Source: Hymenochaete sp. R1
Taxonomy: Eukaryota; Basidiomycota; Agaricomycetes; Hymenochaetales; Hymenochaetaceae
Length of the DNA: 32,827 nucleotides
Assembly: GCA_019400425.1 (NCBI GenBank)
Contig: JAFREE010000212.1
Span: 1 to 32,827, forward strand
Reading direction: 5' to 3'
A program made the translations under genes and the position numbers. Below are positions 1 through 11,125 of this stretch, piece by piece. The notes beneath the pieces are model-generated. The model had not been told where the DNA came from. It saw only the letters and a list, made by a program, of their open reading frames with translations, and made no database searches. Position 1 is the first letter of the stretch. Each line of letters opens with the position of its first letter.

Positions 1-2610
1 CTCTGGCTATTACTTCATTCCGAACGTCCCTTGTATCGTAATCTGCGCACACTTCCTCCTCAAAACGTCGAAGCAAGTCGCCGAGCTCGGTAGTGGCGCG
101 GTCCAGAAGCCGCACCGTCGTGTCCGTATGAATTCGAAGCTTAGCTAACGCATGCCAAGTAGCAAGCGTGAAAAGGAGGTCGAGTATAATTTCATTGTGC
201 TCCCAGATTTCAATTATTTGATCGAAGACGGGTATGGCACACTGAAAACTATGATGAAAAACAGGGGAAAATGTTAAAGATAAATCATACCTAAAGTAAA
301 TCCTCGAAATCTCTAGCAGCCAATTGTTTCATCCCGGCCGTGTTGAGGGGAAATCGTCGAATTGTTTCGGTACCAAACTTTGGAACCTCGCGATACCTAT
401 TAGTTGAGATCATAAGCTACGAGTTACGTATTGCGATAACTGTGTATACCTTTGGTTGAAGACTGTCACCGTATCTCCTCCCTGGGCCACGAGTATTTGT
501 ATCAAATGCATAAGATTTGATTTCCATACGCCTAGCTCAAATTCGTGCATGAGATCTGGAACAAATATGTCAAACACATTGAAGTTGTATGGACATAGGG
601 CAGAAAATGCATTCTGGGATTACTGAGCGTGAATTGCGCTGCAATAGAATGGAAAAAACTCACATTGACCGGGACAAGGGAACCGCATGCTAACATTCGC
701 TTGATCTTCACTGAATCTACACCCTCCCCGCGGCGGAATATATCCTTCCTTGCCTCTTTTATTTTATCCCTCCGATCCTCGTCATCGACTCGTTTACCAG
801 TCGTTCGTTTCTTCCTGTCACGCTTCTTGCCTAGATTTCTGATATCTTTGCGAGCCACGAGGCAACGAGGACAGGGATATTGTCCAAGATTGCGTAGCGT
901 GGCGACGAGCATCCTGAACAATGAATATAGTTAATCAAATGAATTTTTGATAAATGAGAAAGAAACATACCGTTCTGGATAATCTGCTGAGTATACAAGA
1001 ATCCGAGGGAACAGTCGCCTTTCGATGTTATCATTGCAGCGGAAAGCAAACCCATCTGCGTACACATCAAGGAATTCAGGTTGGAAAAGAATGAGATTTA
1101 GGATAGCGTGCATCAGCTCTCTCCTAAGGAATGTAAGGACCACCGCAGAGCCCGAACGACCATGCTGACCCCTGATGACACCTTGTACGGATGCAGGAAG
1201 CTGAAAATGAGTTAAGAAAGTGGGTTCGGAACATAAAGTCATAAAGTCAAAAAGTAGGCTCACTGAAGGAATGTAGGCGATATGATGGTAAGTCGATTGA
1301 GATGACTTGTTGCGAGCGTACTTTGACTGACCCCCTAAGAACATGTACATGGGCCAGAGAGAAGCTGATCCAAAATTGGCTAGCTGAGTTGAGTCCGAGT
1401 ACAGTATGATAGGAAGGACATAATTGCCCATTCCATCGAGCTTTGGCTTCGATTGAACTTCTTCATGGGCTTCGAGCCACACGTCTGAAGCGTATAGTTC
1501 TCCATATACGCGCTCCGGCTCAGATTTGTAATTGGGTTGCCAGTATTCACGATATGGTGTGTAATGGAATGGAGGGGTGTGTGGGTCGTCAAGTGCGGAA
1601 CGAACAGTTTCGAGAACCGAACGATATTGAATACCATCGACTTCGTATTTTTTGATCCTGGCTTCGGCACGTTTTTTCGCATCTTCGGCTGGAAGTCTGA
1701 TACTGATAGAACCTTCACGCCATCCATCTGCCGTCCTGGTTCTGTTGTTCGGATAGTCGGTACTTGGGCTGAGCAGACGTCTGCTTTCCTGCTTAGATTT
1801 GAAGTTACGCAGATCCTCCACTTTAAAGTCCGGATGCAATAAAACATCACGGACTAAAGTATCCACGTCTGCGTGAGATTTTGAGTTTGAGCCGTTATTG
1901 ACCCAAGCAGTCAAGAGGTATGTCGAGGCATTTTTGAAAGGCGCAAATGAGTTCGTAATGTTTGAAGGGAGTGCGAAGGGGGCTTGCTTGCTTGAGTCGG
2001 CGATTTTGACACACCCATCATCCTAAAGATCTGCCACGTCTATTGTATCGTCTGATTTTGTCGTCAGGCTATCTGGATAGGTTCGGAAGAGTCCAAGTTC
2101 ATTTTGCAATGTCGTGAATGGCCGCCTAATATCGAATTGAGAGGCCGGGGTTTCGGTGATTAATGGTGCTTCGGGAACAGGTGGAATATAGTCCAAAAGG
2201 TGTGGTAGGGATGTTGTTGGGAGGAATGGTCCTCTGGACGTGGATGGCAGATGATCAATAAATTTTGAAGGCATCCGTTTCGTCTGCTTCGAGCCTTCAG
2301 GCATTTCCAACGGTGTGTCGAAAAGGGGCACTGTGCACGGGCTTCCTGGTCCAAAGTTGTCTGATCCAAAATCCGCATCCATACAGAAGGAGCCTTCTGA
2401 TTCATTCCGACTGTCTGATGGTGGTGTAATATAAGAAAAAAATGTTGATAAAGATGGATATAATGTCTGCTTACCTCCTTCATCTGATCCTTGATCGTCC
2501 ATTTCGATCAAATGCTCACGCTTTGAGCACTTGCTTCGATGGACAGTCAAGCCCCTGACAGCAGTAAAAGATCTGCCGCAAAATTCACACTTAAAAGAAG
2601 ACGAAGACAT
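1..2610 (-). pseudogene. Plavaka-class DNA transposase, decayed and partial
   Basis: Transposase of the CACTA-like Plavaka group of basidiomycete DNA transposons, which would cut and paste its element. The start at 2610 opens with a CCHC zinc finger (C8, C11, H24, C28). Family blocks follow in order: PSNITNSFAPF, YREYWQPN, ILYSDSTQLANFG, YSADYPER, CPRCL and DLMHEFELGVW. Exons on the minus strand: 2610-2475, 2414-1264, 1200-971, 913-664, 613-450, 396-291 and 241-1; introns are 49-63 nt and all junctions keep frame. Two stops break the frame: TAG at 2025-2023 (codon 176) and TAG at 293-291 (codon 679), the latter where I recall the family having Gln. The C-terminus lies beyond the left edge. 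Family assignment is firm. Inactivity is inferred from the two stops. Confidence 0.88.
1..2610 (-). mobile_element. Plavaka-type DNA transposon, right boundary unknown
   Basis: The transposase remnant marks a class II element entering from the left edge. I found no convincing terminal inverted repeat or target-site duplication in the window, so only the transposase-covered part is given. The true right end could lie anywhere from the divergent promoter (2611-2770) to the AT-rich segment near 5514-5815. Confidence 0.6.
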
Positions 2611-2770
2611 GGTGAGTAGATTACGATGGGAATTAGGTAGAGTGATGAAAGGCACTTGAAAGAAGGAGAGAAAGGCGCGTCGCGACAAGTCGCGTCTTGT
2701 CTTCCTTCCTTCATCATCGACGCGTCTCTTCCAGCTAAGAACCTCCACCACGTATTCTCGCCACTGCACC
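2611..2770. promoter_or_regulatory. Divergent intergenic promoter region
   Basis: A 160-nt gap separates the start codons of the transposase (minus) and the uncharacterised gene (plus), so both promoters must lie here or overlap the genes. It holds the 8-bp palindrome GTCGCGAC (2679-2686), a second TCGCG-type motif just downstream, and a further ACGCGT nearby. No TATA box is evident. A shared regulatory role is inference. Confidence 0.4.
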
Positions 2771-4895
2771 ATGGGCCTCAATAACGCCACCAAAACCAGC
2801 CAGTGTCCCAAAAAAACGGGCCCCAAAGCGGCTGAGCCCTGTGCCACCCAATCCAGGCCCCCCACCAACAAAAAAGCCTCGTCTGCTCGTCCCACTGTTC
2901 CATCGTCCGACCCGGCCTCATCCACTGTATGAAACTCGACTCCAGTGGTGAGTGAAGATGAAGTCAATACGGAGCTCGAAGAAAACGCCGCAGAGGAGAG
3001 GATGGAGGATGACGAAGGGGGCGATGACGAGCGAACCGACGACGACGACAGTCTTTTCGCGCAAGGTATGCTCACCAAAACCGGACGGAGCCAGAAGATA
3101 GTGTAAGCAAACTCGTATTACCGTGCATAAAGTTCAAATAAATACATTTATTGCGTGTTTGCAGAGAGAAAAACGACCACCGATGGCGCAGCTTGCAGCT
3201 CGCACTGTCTTACAAGCGGATTGTGGACCCATGGGTCCACATTCCGCAAGTAATGAACTTTGGTAAGGCATACGAGCTGCTCAAGGAGTACAGGTCAAAG
3301 AAGTTAGGACCCGGGCGATCGGGGTTCAACAAAAGGAAGTGGGAGAGGGCGAAGGAGATCGTGAATAACTGGTAAGTTTAAGATGATCATAGTCGTATTT
3401 ATCTTGAATCTGACTTTTTAAAGTGACAAGCAAGTGTCTTTGACAGTTTACAAAAAAACGCGCGAACTTTTCGGAGAGGAATGGGAGTATATCAGTTCGT
3501 TGGCTGGGGATGAGGAGACGAAGTTCTGGGATACAGTGAGTCAGTGACTCAGTGTTCTCGAGTATTCAACTAAATTTGTTATGTCAGATCAGGAAGAAAG
3601 CGGCCGAAGGTAGGAGCAATGACACTGGCTCGCTCAAATTGAGAGTCTTCCAATACGCCGTGCCAGCGGGTACGGTCTGTGTCCAACCAGACACGATCAG
3701 AAAGTCGGCACTTGGCACGTCTCATCCGCAATTGCTGCGCTTGATAGTGCCAATGCACTTCCTCCATAAGTATGGAGAGGACAATGAGTAAGTCGACTAT
3801 ATGCTCCTAAATAGCACTAATATTTTGTCAGTTTCGAAGAACGAGTGCGGGCGGACCCATCCATCATCAACCATAGGTCAATGCCGGCCTTTCTCTTTGA
3901 TACCGGCGCATACATCCCACAGAAAAAGCTTGACACCCTGTTCAGAGGGTATCTTCCCGTTCGGGTTCGTTTTCATTTCTAAAGCTTTTTTTTTGCTTTC
4001 TACGGGCGAAAGCGCATCTGTTCGCCTTCTATGCCACTTATTTCCCTCCTATACCCGTTCCCAGGTCTGTAGGCATATTTTCACATGCCCTTCCTCCGCC
4101 ATCCCCATGTCGAACAAAAAAACAACCACGAAGTCCGGCAATTCTGCCATTGCGGGTGTGTCCGAGGTCACACCCGCAATGATTGCATATTCGTGTGTCC
4201 AAGTACGTCGTCTTATGCATATATCGACTTTCGTTCATTTTCTCTCATAGGCTCGCGTTATGATAAGCAAAATGACGCAATGGGCCGAAAAGGATGAAAG
4301 CTTTGACCATAAAGCTTTCTACTACGAGATATTGGAGATGCTGGGGAAACATTCGAAGTGGTCGGAGGGGGTTCTTGAATGGTGGACAATGTACGTGTTT
4401 TTTTAAATACACTGTTCATACTAATCTATTTTCTGTTGTAGTCAAGTCTTCGGGTCTGCCAAAGAGAATACCGACCTCATCAAGGAGGACCCGGAAGATG
4501 AGGCATCCTTCTCGAGGATTCTCCAAGAACTCAACGCAAAGGAGCTGGAGCGGCCAGAACAGCCCGAGGCTGGGACGCCGGACCAAGTACGAGGACGGTC
4601 ACAGGAGCCAGCGCGAGATCAGACACCGGGGCTGGAGCGAGCGCAGACACCAGAACGGGAACGAGAGCCGTCATCGGACAACAATGAAGAAGAGCAACAG
4701 CAGCAAATTGCACCCATGGACCAGGGACGCGAGAAGAAGAAGAAGAGTGTCAAGCGCGCAAGGTTGGCCCGGCAGGTATGTTCGGATGCGGAGGATGAGG
4801 TTGACGGAAGGGCACAATCACACCACCGCTCGCAAAACATTAGTCAGATGCAACTGGACCCCGACTTCTCCCAATACGGTGCAAACTTCGCGTGA
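2771..4895 (+). CDS. Uncharacterised basidiomycete-expanded family protein (DUF6698-like), with an in-frame stop near the 5' end
   Basis: Function unknown. Exons: 2771-3102, 3165-3371, 3424-3535, 3588-3787, 3832-3964, 4065-4202, 4251-4390 and 4442-4895; these join to 572 codons. The order of blocks (LFRGYLPVR, HIFTCPSSA, VTPAMIAYSCVQ, FYYEILEML, WW.IQVFGSA, then a charged Gln/Glu/Lys-rich tail ending DFSQYGANFA) matches a family heavily expanded in Agaricomycetes. I know it as DUF6698, but that name is from memory. From the ATG at 2771 the frame meets TGA at 2930-2932 (codon 54), in a Ser/Pro-rich leader. An in-frame ATG at 3002 would give an intact 494-residue protein. It may be a nonsense-damaged copy or may start at 3002. 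It faces the Plavaka transposase head-to-head across 160 nt. No enzyme motif is visible. Confidence 0.72.
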
Positions 4896-6066
4896 AGATT
4901 TTCGAAAAGTCTCCAAGTGACATCAGCCCGTCTCACGCTCTCCTCAATTATCTCGACTTTTTCTCAAGCCACGTCTAGCAAGCTGCCCTCAACATCAAAT
5001 GGAAGTCGCTCTCAGTCGCCTGAAACAGGGCCATGCGCCCTTTCCAACTCTTTTCTTGTTCTTGCCGGCTCTCTGCTATGCCAAGTCGGACCTGAGTATA
5101 ATTACCAACTTCCCCAAGACCGCACGAAGCGTCCTCTTGCCTTTTGTCCCGTCTCCTTCGAGCCTCTGCTTACTACCGCCAGTACATCTCCGCAAATGCC
5201 TGACTCGCAACCCCGGGAGTTTTTTTTCCTCTTCAAGATTATCATTTTTTGTTCGTGGACTCACGCCACTGGTTCTGTTCCTCGCTTTCGCTACTTTGTC
5301 TGTACTGATGTGCCCGAACCTGGGATTTTCCTCAACTACTTCGATGCCTGCCAGATGGCTCTAATTCTCGTAAGCTCACGTATACTTAATTGCTTGTTGT
5401 CATGCTTTCAATCTAGTACAGCTAATCCTGTTATTATACAATGCATACATGTATGGTAAAGAACTTTTATGACCAATGCATGACTTTAACATATATTATA
5501 ATGTGTGACAAGACACTACAAGGATAATATAAGACTGCCAACAAATGACCAGATTTCGAGTCAGATTGTCATATTGGCATGAGATATGACAAGATTTCGG
5601 CTGATCTGGTATGCATCTGGTATGACCTTGTACCACCTTATATGCTCGGCACAAGCCTTGTATCAATCTTATTTTGGTTTTTACCAATATTATCAGATTC
5701 TCTGGAGCCATTTAAGGTCTTATGGCCATTGTGGGCATTTTGGCCCTTGTATAACCTTATAAGGTCCTTATAAGACCCTTACAATTTTTTGGACTTTCCG
5801 CTGATGTACATAGTGTGGATAATAATAATAATAACGCGAGCAAAATTTGCTCCTTTATCCGATTTCCGAATGCGGTATGTCGTTCTCATGGTGGGGCAGT
5901 GTGGCCTGGCCACTCGCGACTTCCCGTCGTCGTTACCACCCGCTATCATCTTATACTCCCGTCCCCCATCCATTTTCCCTCTCAACCCTCCTCTTCACCG
6001 TACCCGTCGACTTCAACGCAGGCGTTTTGTCGCTTATAAAGTCAAAATAATCGTCTCGTGAGGAAT
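4896..6066. other. Intergenic region, no gene seen
   Basis: The first part (to about 5460) is pyrimidine-rich, with open frames but no family similarity; it is probably 3' UTR and flank. It is followed by an AT-rich, repeat-dense stretch (described separately), a short AAT/ATA microsatellite around 5819-5834, and the CT-rich promoter of the Tvp38 gene. Confidence 0.5.
5514..5815. repeat. AT-rich repeat-dense segment, possible non-autonomous DNA element
   Basis: This stretch stands out from its neighbours in AT content and internal repeats. Seen directly: a CACTA at 5514-5518 and a TAGTG at 5811-5815 that would be complementary ends; a hairpin GTCATAT...ATATGAC near 5568-5590; the direct repeat CTGGTATG twice near 5606-5622; and palindromic CCTTATAAGG followed by CCTTATAAG near 5752-5775. 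The terminal match does not extend past five bases and no target-site duplication is clear, so element status is a guess. Confidence 0.3.
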
Positions 6067-8652
6067 ATGGCAGGCGTACACGGTCCTGGTGGCCGAATGT
6101 ATGGTTCGGAGATGCACTTCAATCACGACACTGCGACACCAGGAACGCTCGACCCCTCCGCAGCATATGGCTCTCGTAGCCACCTCAACTACCCTCCAAT
6201 GCATAACGAATCAAACCCGTCGTTCTTCAGGTCTACAACGAACTTGACCGGAAGCACCAAGAACGAAGAGTCGACCGTGACTCTCACCGACCGACATGTC
6301 GCGCGTACGCCTTCACCGACGCCGTCTGAACATGCAATGCTTAGCCGAAAGGGAGTCCTTGACTGGAAGAGGTTACGAAGCTGGAGATTCTGGGTACGGA
6401 GAGAATGGTTATGTGGGTCGCTTTTCTATCACTTCTGACATCCGTGCCCCCCATGATGCGGTTTCACTGATGCTCTTGTGCGTTTGTGCGTGTATTTTAG
6501 GGTACTATATCATCTTCGGCATCATTCTCATAGCTGTCATCCTCATAAGCGTTTACGACCGTCAAATCGTTCATTGGCTTCAACCCGTGGCCCAGAAGAT
6601 TAAAGAGTATGTCTGTCATTGATGTTCATTTGCTACTACTGCGGGGTGGAGTCGCGGCCGGGAGCGGACAACGCACCAGGGGGCGTTCTACCTTCGCGTT
6701 TCTCTTTAATGCATTGCTTCGGGACTAATGTAATTTTGAATTAGTTTGCCTGCAGGATGGGTCATACCGATTGTTATATTCTTCATTATATCCTTTCCTC
6801 CAGTACGTCACAATCTTATGCCTTTGAACGGGAAGTTGTCGACGAAGCCCCCTTTAGCTCTTTGGACACGAAATTCTAGCAATTTTGTGCGGTGTCGTAT
6901 GGGGACTATGGATCGGATTTGCTATAACAGCCGCTGGGACGTTCGTGGGTGAGATTGGAAATTTCTAGTAAGTAAGATGTACCCAAGCGGCGTATTTCCC
7001 CCGCTAATAAATGATGGTCGTTTAGTGCATTCCGATACTGTTGTAGAAGTCGAGGAGAAAAGTTGGAAAAAACCAAGCTTCAATACGCTTGTCTTGCAAA
7101 GACGGTCAGAGACGGTGGATTCAAGGTTGCTCTCGTTGCGAGGTACAGCGCCATTCCTGGGCACTGTGAGTTTTTTTATCTACTCCTTATCACATGCTTA
7201 CTCACATTACTTTAGTTACCACCGCAGTGTTTTCGACGTGTGGCATGGGCATATTCGTGTTTGCTCTTGCTGCGTTTCTCTCCCTTCCGAAGCAATTCGT
7301 CACGGTTTATATCGGCGTCATCCTTGAGCAGAGCGGTACAGGAGAGGAATCAACGAAGGACAAGCTTATATCCGATGCCGTCCTTGGCCTCACAATTCTT
7401 ATCACCTGTCTGGCGATGTGGTATATGTATCGCGAGATGGATAAAGTGAAACACGATGTCATATATCAACGGAGGAAAAATCGGTGAGTCGTATTATTTA
7501 ACCGTCGTATAATAGCTTATTAAACAAATCTTCAGTCAAGCAAAACTTGATCGCGCCGCCTCTGTAGGCAGCTCTGCTGTATTTAACCCTTGCGAATCTG
7601 AGGCGGACCTCTCCATGAACCCCGGCGAAGACACGCTTTATCAGCGCTGGGACTCACAAGGGCGTGCTTCTGGTATATCTGGAAATCCCAATCTACGAAA
7701 CAGCGACTTTCACGCACCGAAACCTCAGCATGCCGATGTGAACCGCATACCGACATTCCGGACTGATGGCGGAGGAGGTTATTCAACGTCCGGGACTCGT
7801 TATAACCCACCAAATAACATTGTGCCCTTACCCGCTTCGAGTTCTTCGTCTTCGTCTCGTACTATGTCGCCAGCCCCAGTCCCGCCAATTATCGTACAAC
7901 AAAGTGGTAATTCGGATACTGTTAATTGGGATAAAAACGGAACGCAGCTTGGAGCTACAAACATGTACCGCTTACCAACGATCCAGCCTCATACACCACT
8001 TTCTGGGGGTTTTGCGAACTTGCCATCGTCTCCGAGCAACCCATTCCGGAGGGAATCAGTGTCAGTTCAGCAACAGCAACCACGGCGTCAAGAGACATTT
8101 TCATCAGGACACAGCAAAGCGCAACTTCTCAATCACGAAGTACCTGCTGTCGAGCCCGTCGTGCCAGCATTACCTCCTCCACCTGCATCCCCGACGCGAT
8201 CGAATGCGAACTTCAATCCACCCGGGTATACTTATCAATCACCATATCCAACGCCATCGCAACAATCATCGGGCCCTGCTCAATATTCGTACGGCGCATC
8301 CGTTATCGCGTCACCTTCATTACAACAGTCCTTTCCTTCATCGCCCAATATGTATCCCTCTTCCTCCGTCCCAGGATCAGAACCGCAATCCGTACCCATG
8401 TCACACGCCCAGGCGCCGACTCACCAAAACTCTGGATATCAGGCACCTCCACCATCTTTGCAAAGTTTTGGGTCGATGTCGGCCCCTCAGAGTAGAGACT
8501 CTCAACTCGCCTATGGGGGCTACGTATCGCCGACAGCAAGTGGGGTGCCCAACGCTCTTCCATCGCCCTTCCCGCCACAACATTCTGGATGTACCTACCC
8601 GGATGAACGACTCCCAACGCCAACCCTACCTCCCCCACAATATGGACCTTGA
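6067..8652 (+). CDS. TVP38: Tvp38/TMEM64 family Golgi membrane protein (VTT domain) with long C-terminal tail
   Basis: Multi-pass membrane protein of the DedA/VTT superfamily; yeast Tvp38 sits in Golgi vesicles and relatives act in lipid scrambling. Exons: 6067-6412, 6501-6606, 6745-6802, 6858-6967, 7026-7165, 7216-7483 and 7536-8652; 714 residues. Residues 1-110 are polar. A first hydrophobic segment is at about 117-135. The VTT core runs from about 152 to 300, with hallmark blocks PAGWVIP, FGHEILAILCGVVWG, GTFVGEIGNF, YSAIPGHFTTAVFSTCGMG and LSLPKQFVTVYIGV. A further hydrophobic segment and the basic KVKHDVIYQRRKNR end near 343. The remaining roughly 370 residues are Ser/Pro/Gln-rich and probably disordered, making the protein about twice the length of yeast Tvp38. 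The start is the first ATG after a CT-rich leader. Another ORF overlapping the last exon in a shifted frame is a shadow. Confidence 0.92.
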
Positions 8653-9157
8653 TGACGCTCTTTTAACCCTTCAAATCCTTCACATTCTTTTCTCTTTATC
8701 TTTTTCTAAAGCGCATTTCTTTCTTGCTCTGGAATGGATGCTGGAAACTTCTTGACGCATTTTCTTTATGCCGCTTTTCTCACCCTTCTCAGAATCATAC
8801 CTTATTCCTGCCTTCCTTACTTCTGCTTCTGAAGTGTATCCGTTCGATGTATCGTAATGGACAAGGTGTTTGCTATGCGTATATAATTTATACCCATACT
8901 TGCGCATTAGGTCTCTTCATAGCGCTTTCTGGCTCAAGCTTTAAAATTCTTGATTCCCCAACGTTTATAATAACCTGTCTCTTCCTTGATCGAGGTAAGT
9001 CGCCGACATCTTAAATTAACTTTAATTCTGACTTCTCTTCGAGGTGCCCTCCCTTCGCTCTAGACTGCATGTTCTTTGCTTTTTGGCAGTGTAATGATCC
9101 GAGCAAATCGCCGTGCCTTCTCTTCAAACAACTCAAGGTCAGTAAGACAATTTGGCC
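8653..9157. other. Intergenic region between TVP38 and mannanase A
   Basis: T-rich 3' flank of the TVP38 gene followed by unique sequence. Short open frames show no family similarity. No RNA gene or repeat was recognised. Confidence 0.5.
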
Positions 9158-9347
9158 AGTGCCGAGCATCCGCCGGCTATTCTCCTGGCATACGGGTTTC
9201 GCGCAAGAAATGTCCGTATATCAGTCATCGGAGGGAGCGCGATGTTCACAAGGCACTCGAAGGATCAGGCTGCTGGTCAGAACAGACGTGCCTTGCCAGC
9301 ACTACGCCGGTATGATCAAGCAAGAATGAGCCCAGTACAGGTATAAG
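9158..9347 (+). promoter_or_regulatory. Mannanase A promoter blocks shared with mannanase B
   Basis: Two blocks recur upstream of the paralogous mannanase in the same order. Block 1 starts at 9158 (AGTGCCGAGCA, three variable bases, GCCGGCTATT; 22 of 24 bases match 11691-11714). Block 2 is GTGCCTTGCCAGCACT at 9288-9303, identical to 11812-11827. A TATA-like TATAAG lies at 9342-9347, 65 nt before the ATG. These blocks either survive from the duplicated promoter or are retained regulator sites. Confidence 0.5.
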
Positions 9348-9411
9348 TTCAAGTTCGTAGAGGACAGGCGATACTGATACTTTACCTTTGGGACCATTAG
9401 CAACCAAAGAA

Positions 9412-11125
9412 ATGCTGGGTTTAGGATTCGCGCTTATAGCGCTCCCAGCGACTATTTTCTCCCTTGTTGCTGCACAGGCATCAGAATGGGGTCAATGTGG
9501 TGTAAGCATTGTTTCTGTTCACTTCGCAAGTGAGTGGTGCTGATGGTGAGCTTAACAAACAGGGCATTGGTTGGTCGGGCCCCACGACGTGCGCCTCAGG
9601 GACTGTCTGCACAGAACAGAATGATTATTATTCTCGTCTGTCCACTGCATCTCATATTTTTATTCTCCAGGTACTGACTTAAATATAGAATGTATCCCAG
9701 GGAGCGCTTCGATCTCAGCTCCGTCTGCTCCAGCCTCGAGCGCGCCGGCTACCTCGAGTGCGACATCAACCGCTCCAGCATCTACGCCAACTGTCACCGG
9801 TTTTGTCAAGACATCGGGACAAAAGTTCATGTTGAACGGCGAGGACTTCATTGTTGCAGGGACGAATGCCTATTGGCTCGCTCAAGTGAGCGATGCGGAT
9901 ATCGACAAGGCATTTGATGACATCGTGGCGGCTGGCTTGACAACTGTTCGGACTTGGTTCGTACTTTTGACGCGTTCATCCCGATATATGTTCTTTTGTA
10001 TTCGATCCAGACGGTTTTCTGAAATACAAAATCAATTCTGTTCAGGGGGTTCAACGACGTTACAACTGCTCAGAATTATGGAGCATACTATCAACTCTGG
10101 CAAAACGGCGTCGCCACCTTCAACACTGGTTCTTATGGAATTTCGCGCTTTGATTCCGTGGTTGCATCCGCCAAAGCGCACGGAATTCGACTCATTGTCG
10201 CGTTGACGAATAATTGGTCTGACTACGGCGGTATGGACGTATATGTTAATCAACTTAATCCCGGAGGAACGCACGACACGTTTTATACGAACCAGAAAGT
10301 AATTCAGGCGTATGAAAGCTATATCAAGGAATTTGTGGGAAGGTACGAAGACGAACCAACTATTATGGCGTGGGAGCTAGCAAATGAGCCGCGTTGGTGA
10401 GACTACTCTCTTTGAATACCTTCTCGCTAGTACGGATACGTATCTTATCTTCATTACCAGCTCCGGATCGACAGGGAGTGCTTCTTCTGCATGCGATACT
10501 ACTGGGTCTACCATCAAGACATGGGCGTCTACGATAAGCGCTTATATCAAATCAATTGACTCTAACCATCTTGTTGGTATGGGCGACGAAGGCTGGTTTC
10601 AGGAAGCAAACCCACCCTCGTACCCATACGCTCCGGGGGTTGGTGTCGACTTTGTCGCAAATTTGGCGATAGAGACACTTGATTTTGGCACGTTCCATTC
10701 ATACCCTGAGGTCAGCCCAGATCGCATCCGAGTCTAAACACCCAGAAGTACTGACTTTTAACGTTTGGTGATACCTCTTAATGATGGCCTAAACGGTGAT
10801 TATGGCACTTTAGAGCTGGGGTGAAACTGCCGCGGCGCCCACTTGGGGTGTTCAATGGATCGCTGACCACGCCACTGCACAGAAGAATGCAAATAAACCC
10901 GTCATCCTCGAAGAGTTCGGTGTCGTGCAGGCTAATCAGGCGACAACATATACGAGCTGGTACAACGAAATCATCTCTTCGGGGCTCACCGGGGATTTGA
11001 TTTGGCAAGCTGGCTCACAATTATCGACGGGACCTAGCCCGAACGATGGGTACGCGGTATATCCGACTGGGACTGTGTATCCGATTATGGAGAGTGCGGC
11101 AGTGGAATTGAAAGCGAGAGGCTGA
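9412..11125 (+). CDS. Secreted endo-beta-1,4-mannanase, CBM1-GH5_7 (copy A)
   Basis: Extracellular hemicellulase cleaving beta-1,4 bonds in mannan and glucomannan. Exons: 9412-9501, 9563-9635, 9689-9956, 10046-10396, 10461-10710 and 10814-11125; 447 residues. A signal peptide covers about 1-22 (hydrophobic, ending VAAQA). A CBM1 cellulose-binding module follows to about residue 58 ([16 protein letters not shown] ... NDYYSQC). A Ser/Thr/Ala/Pro linker runs to about 88, then the GH5 barrel. The acid/base Glu is E258 in ELANEPR; the nucleophile is in EEFG (E377/E378, the second being the family expectation). RTWGFND and FHSYPE are also typical of subfamily 7. The CBM1 is split over three exons. 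It is the upstream member of a tandem duplicate with copy B, with exons 2-6 of identical length. Carbohydrate-source regulation is expected but not shown. Confidence 0.95.

Noticed and set aside
2926..2946. A very short intron that would remove the TGA at 2930-2932
   Set aside because: The only GT...AG pair spanning it gives a 19-nt intron, far shorter than any other intron here (44 nt or more).
4917..5459. A 180-codon open frame after the uncharacterised gene
   Set aside because: It lies in pyrimidine-rich 3' flank, has biased Ser/Leu/Phe composition, and shows no splice support or family blocks.
7766..8755. A 329-codon open frame overlapping the last TVP38 exon
   Set aside because: It is a shifted-frame shadow of the Ser/Pro/Gln-rich tail, with His/Arg/Leu-rich composition typical of out-of-frame reading and no motif of its own.
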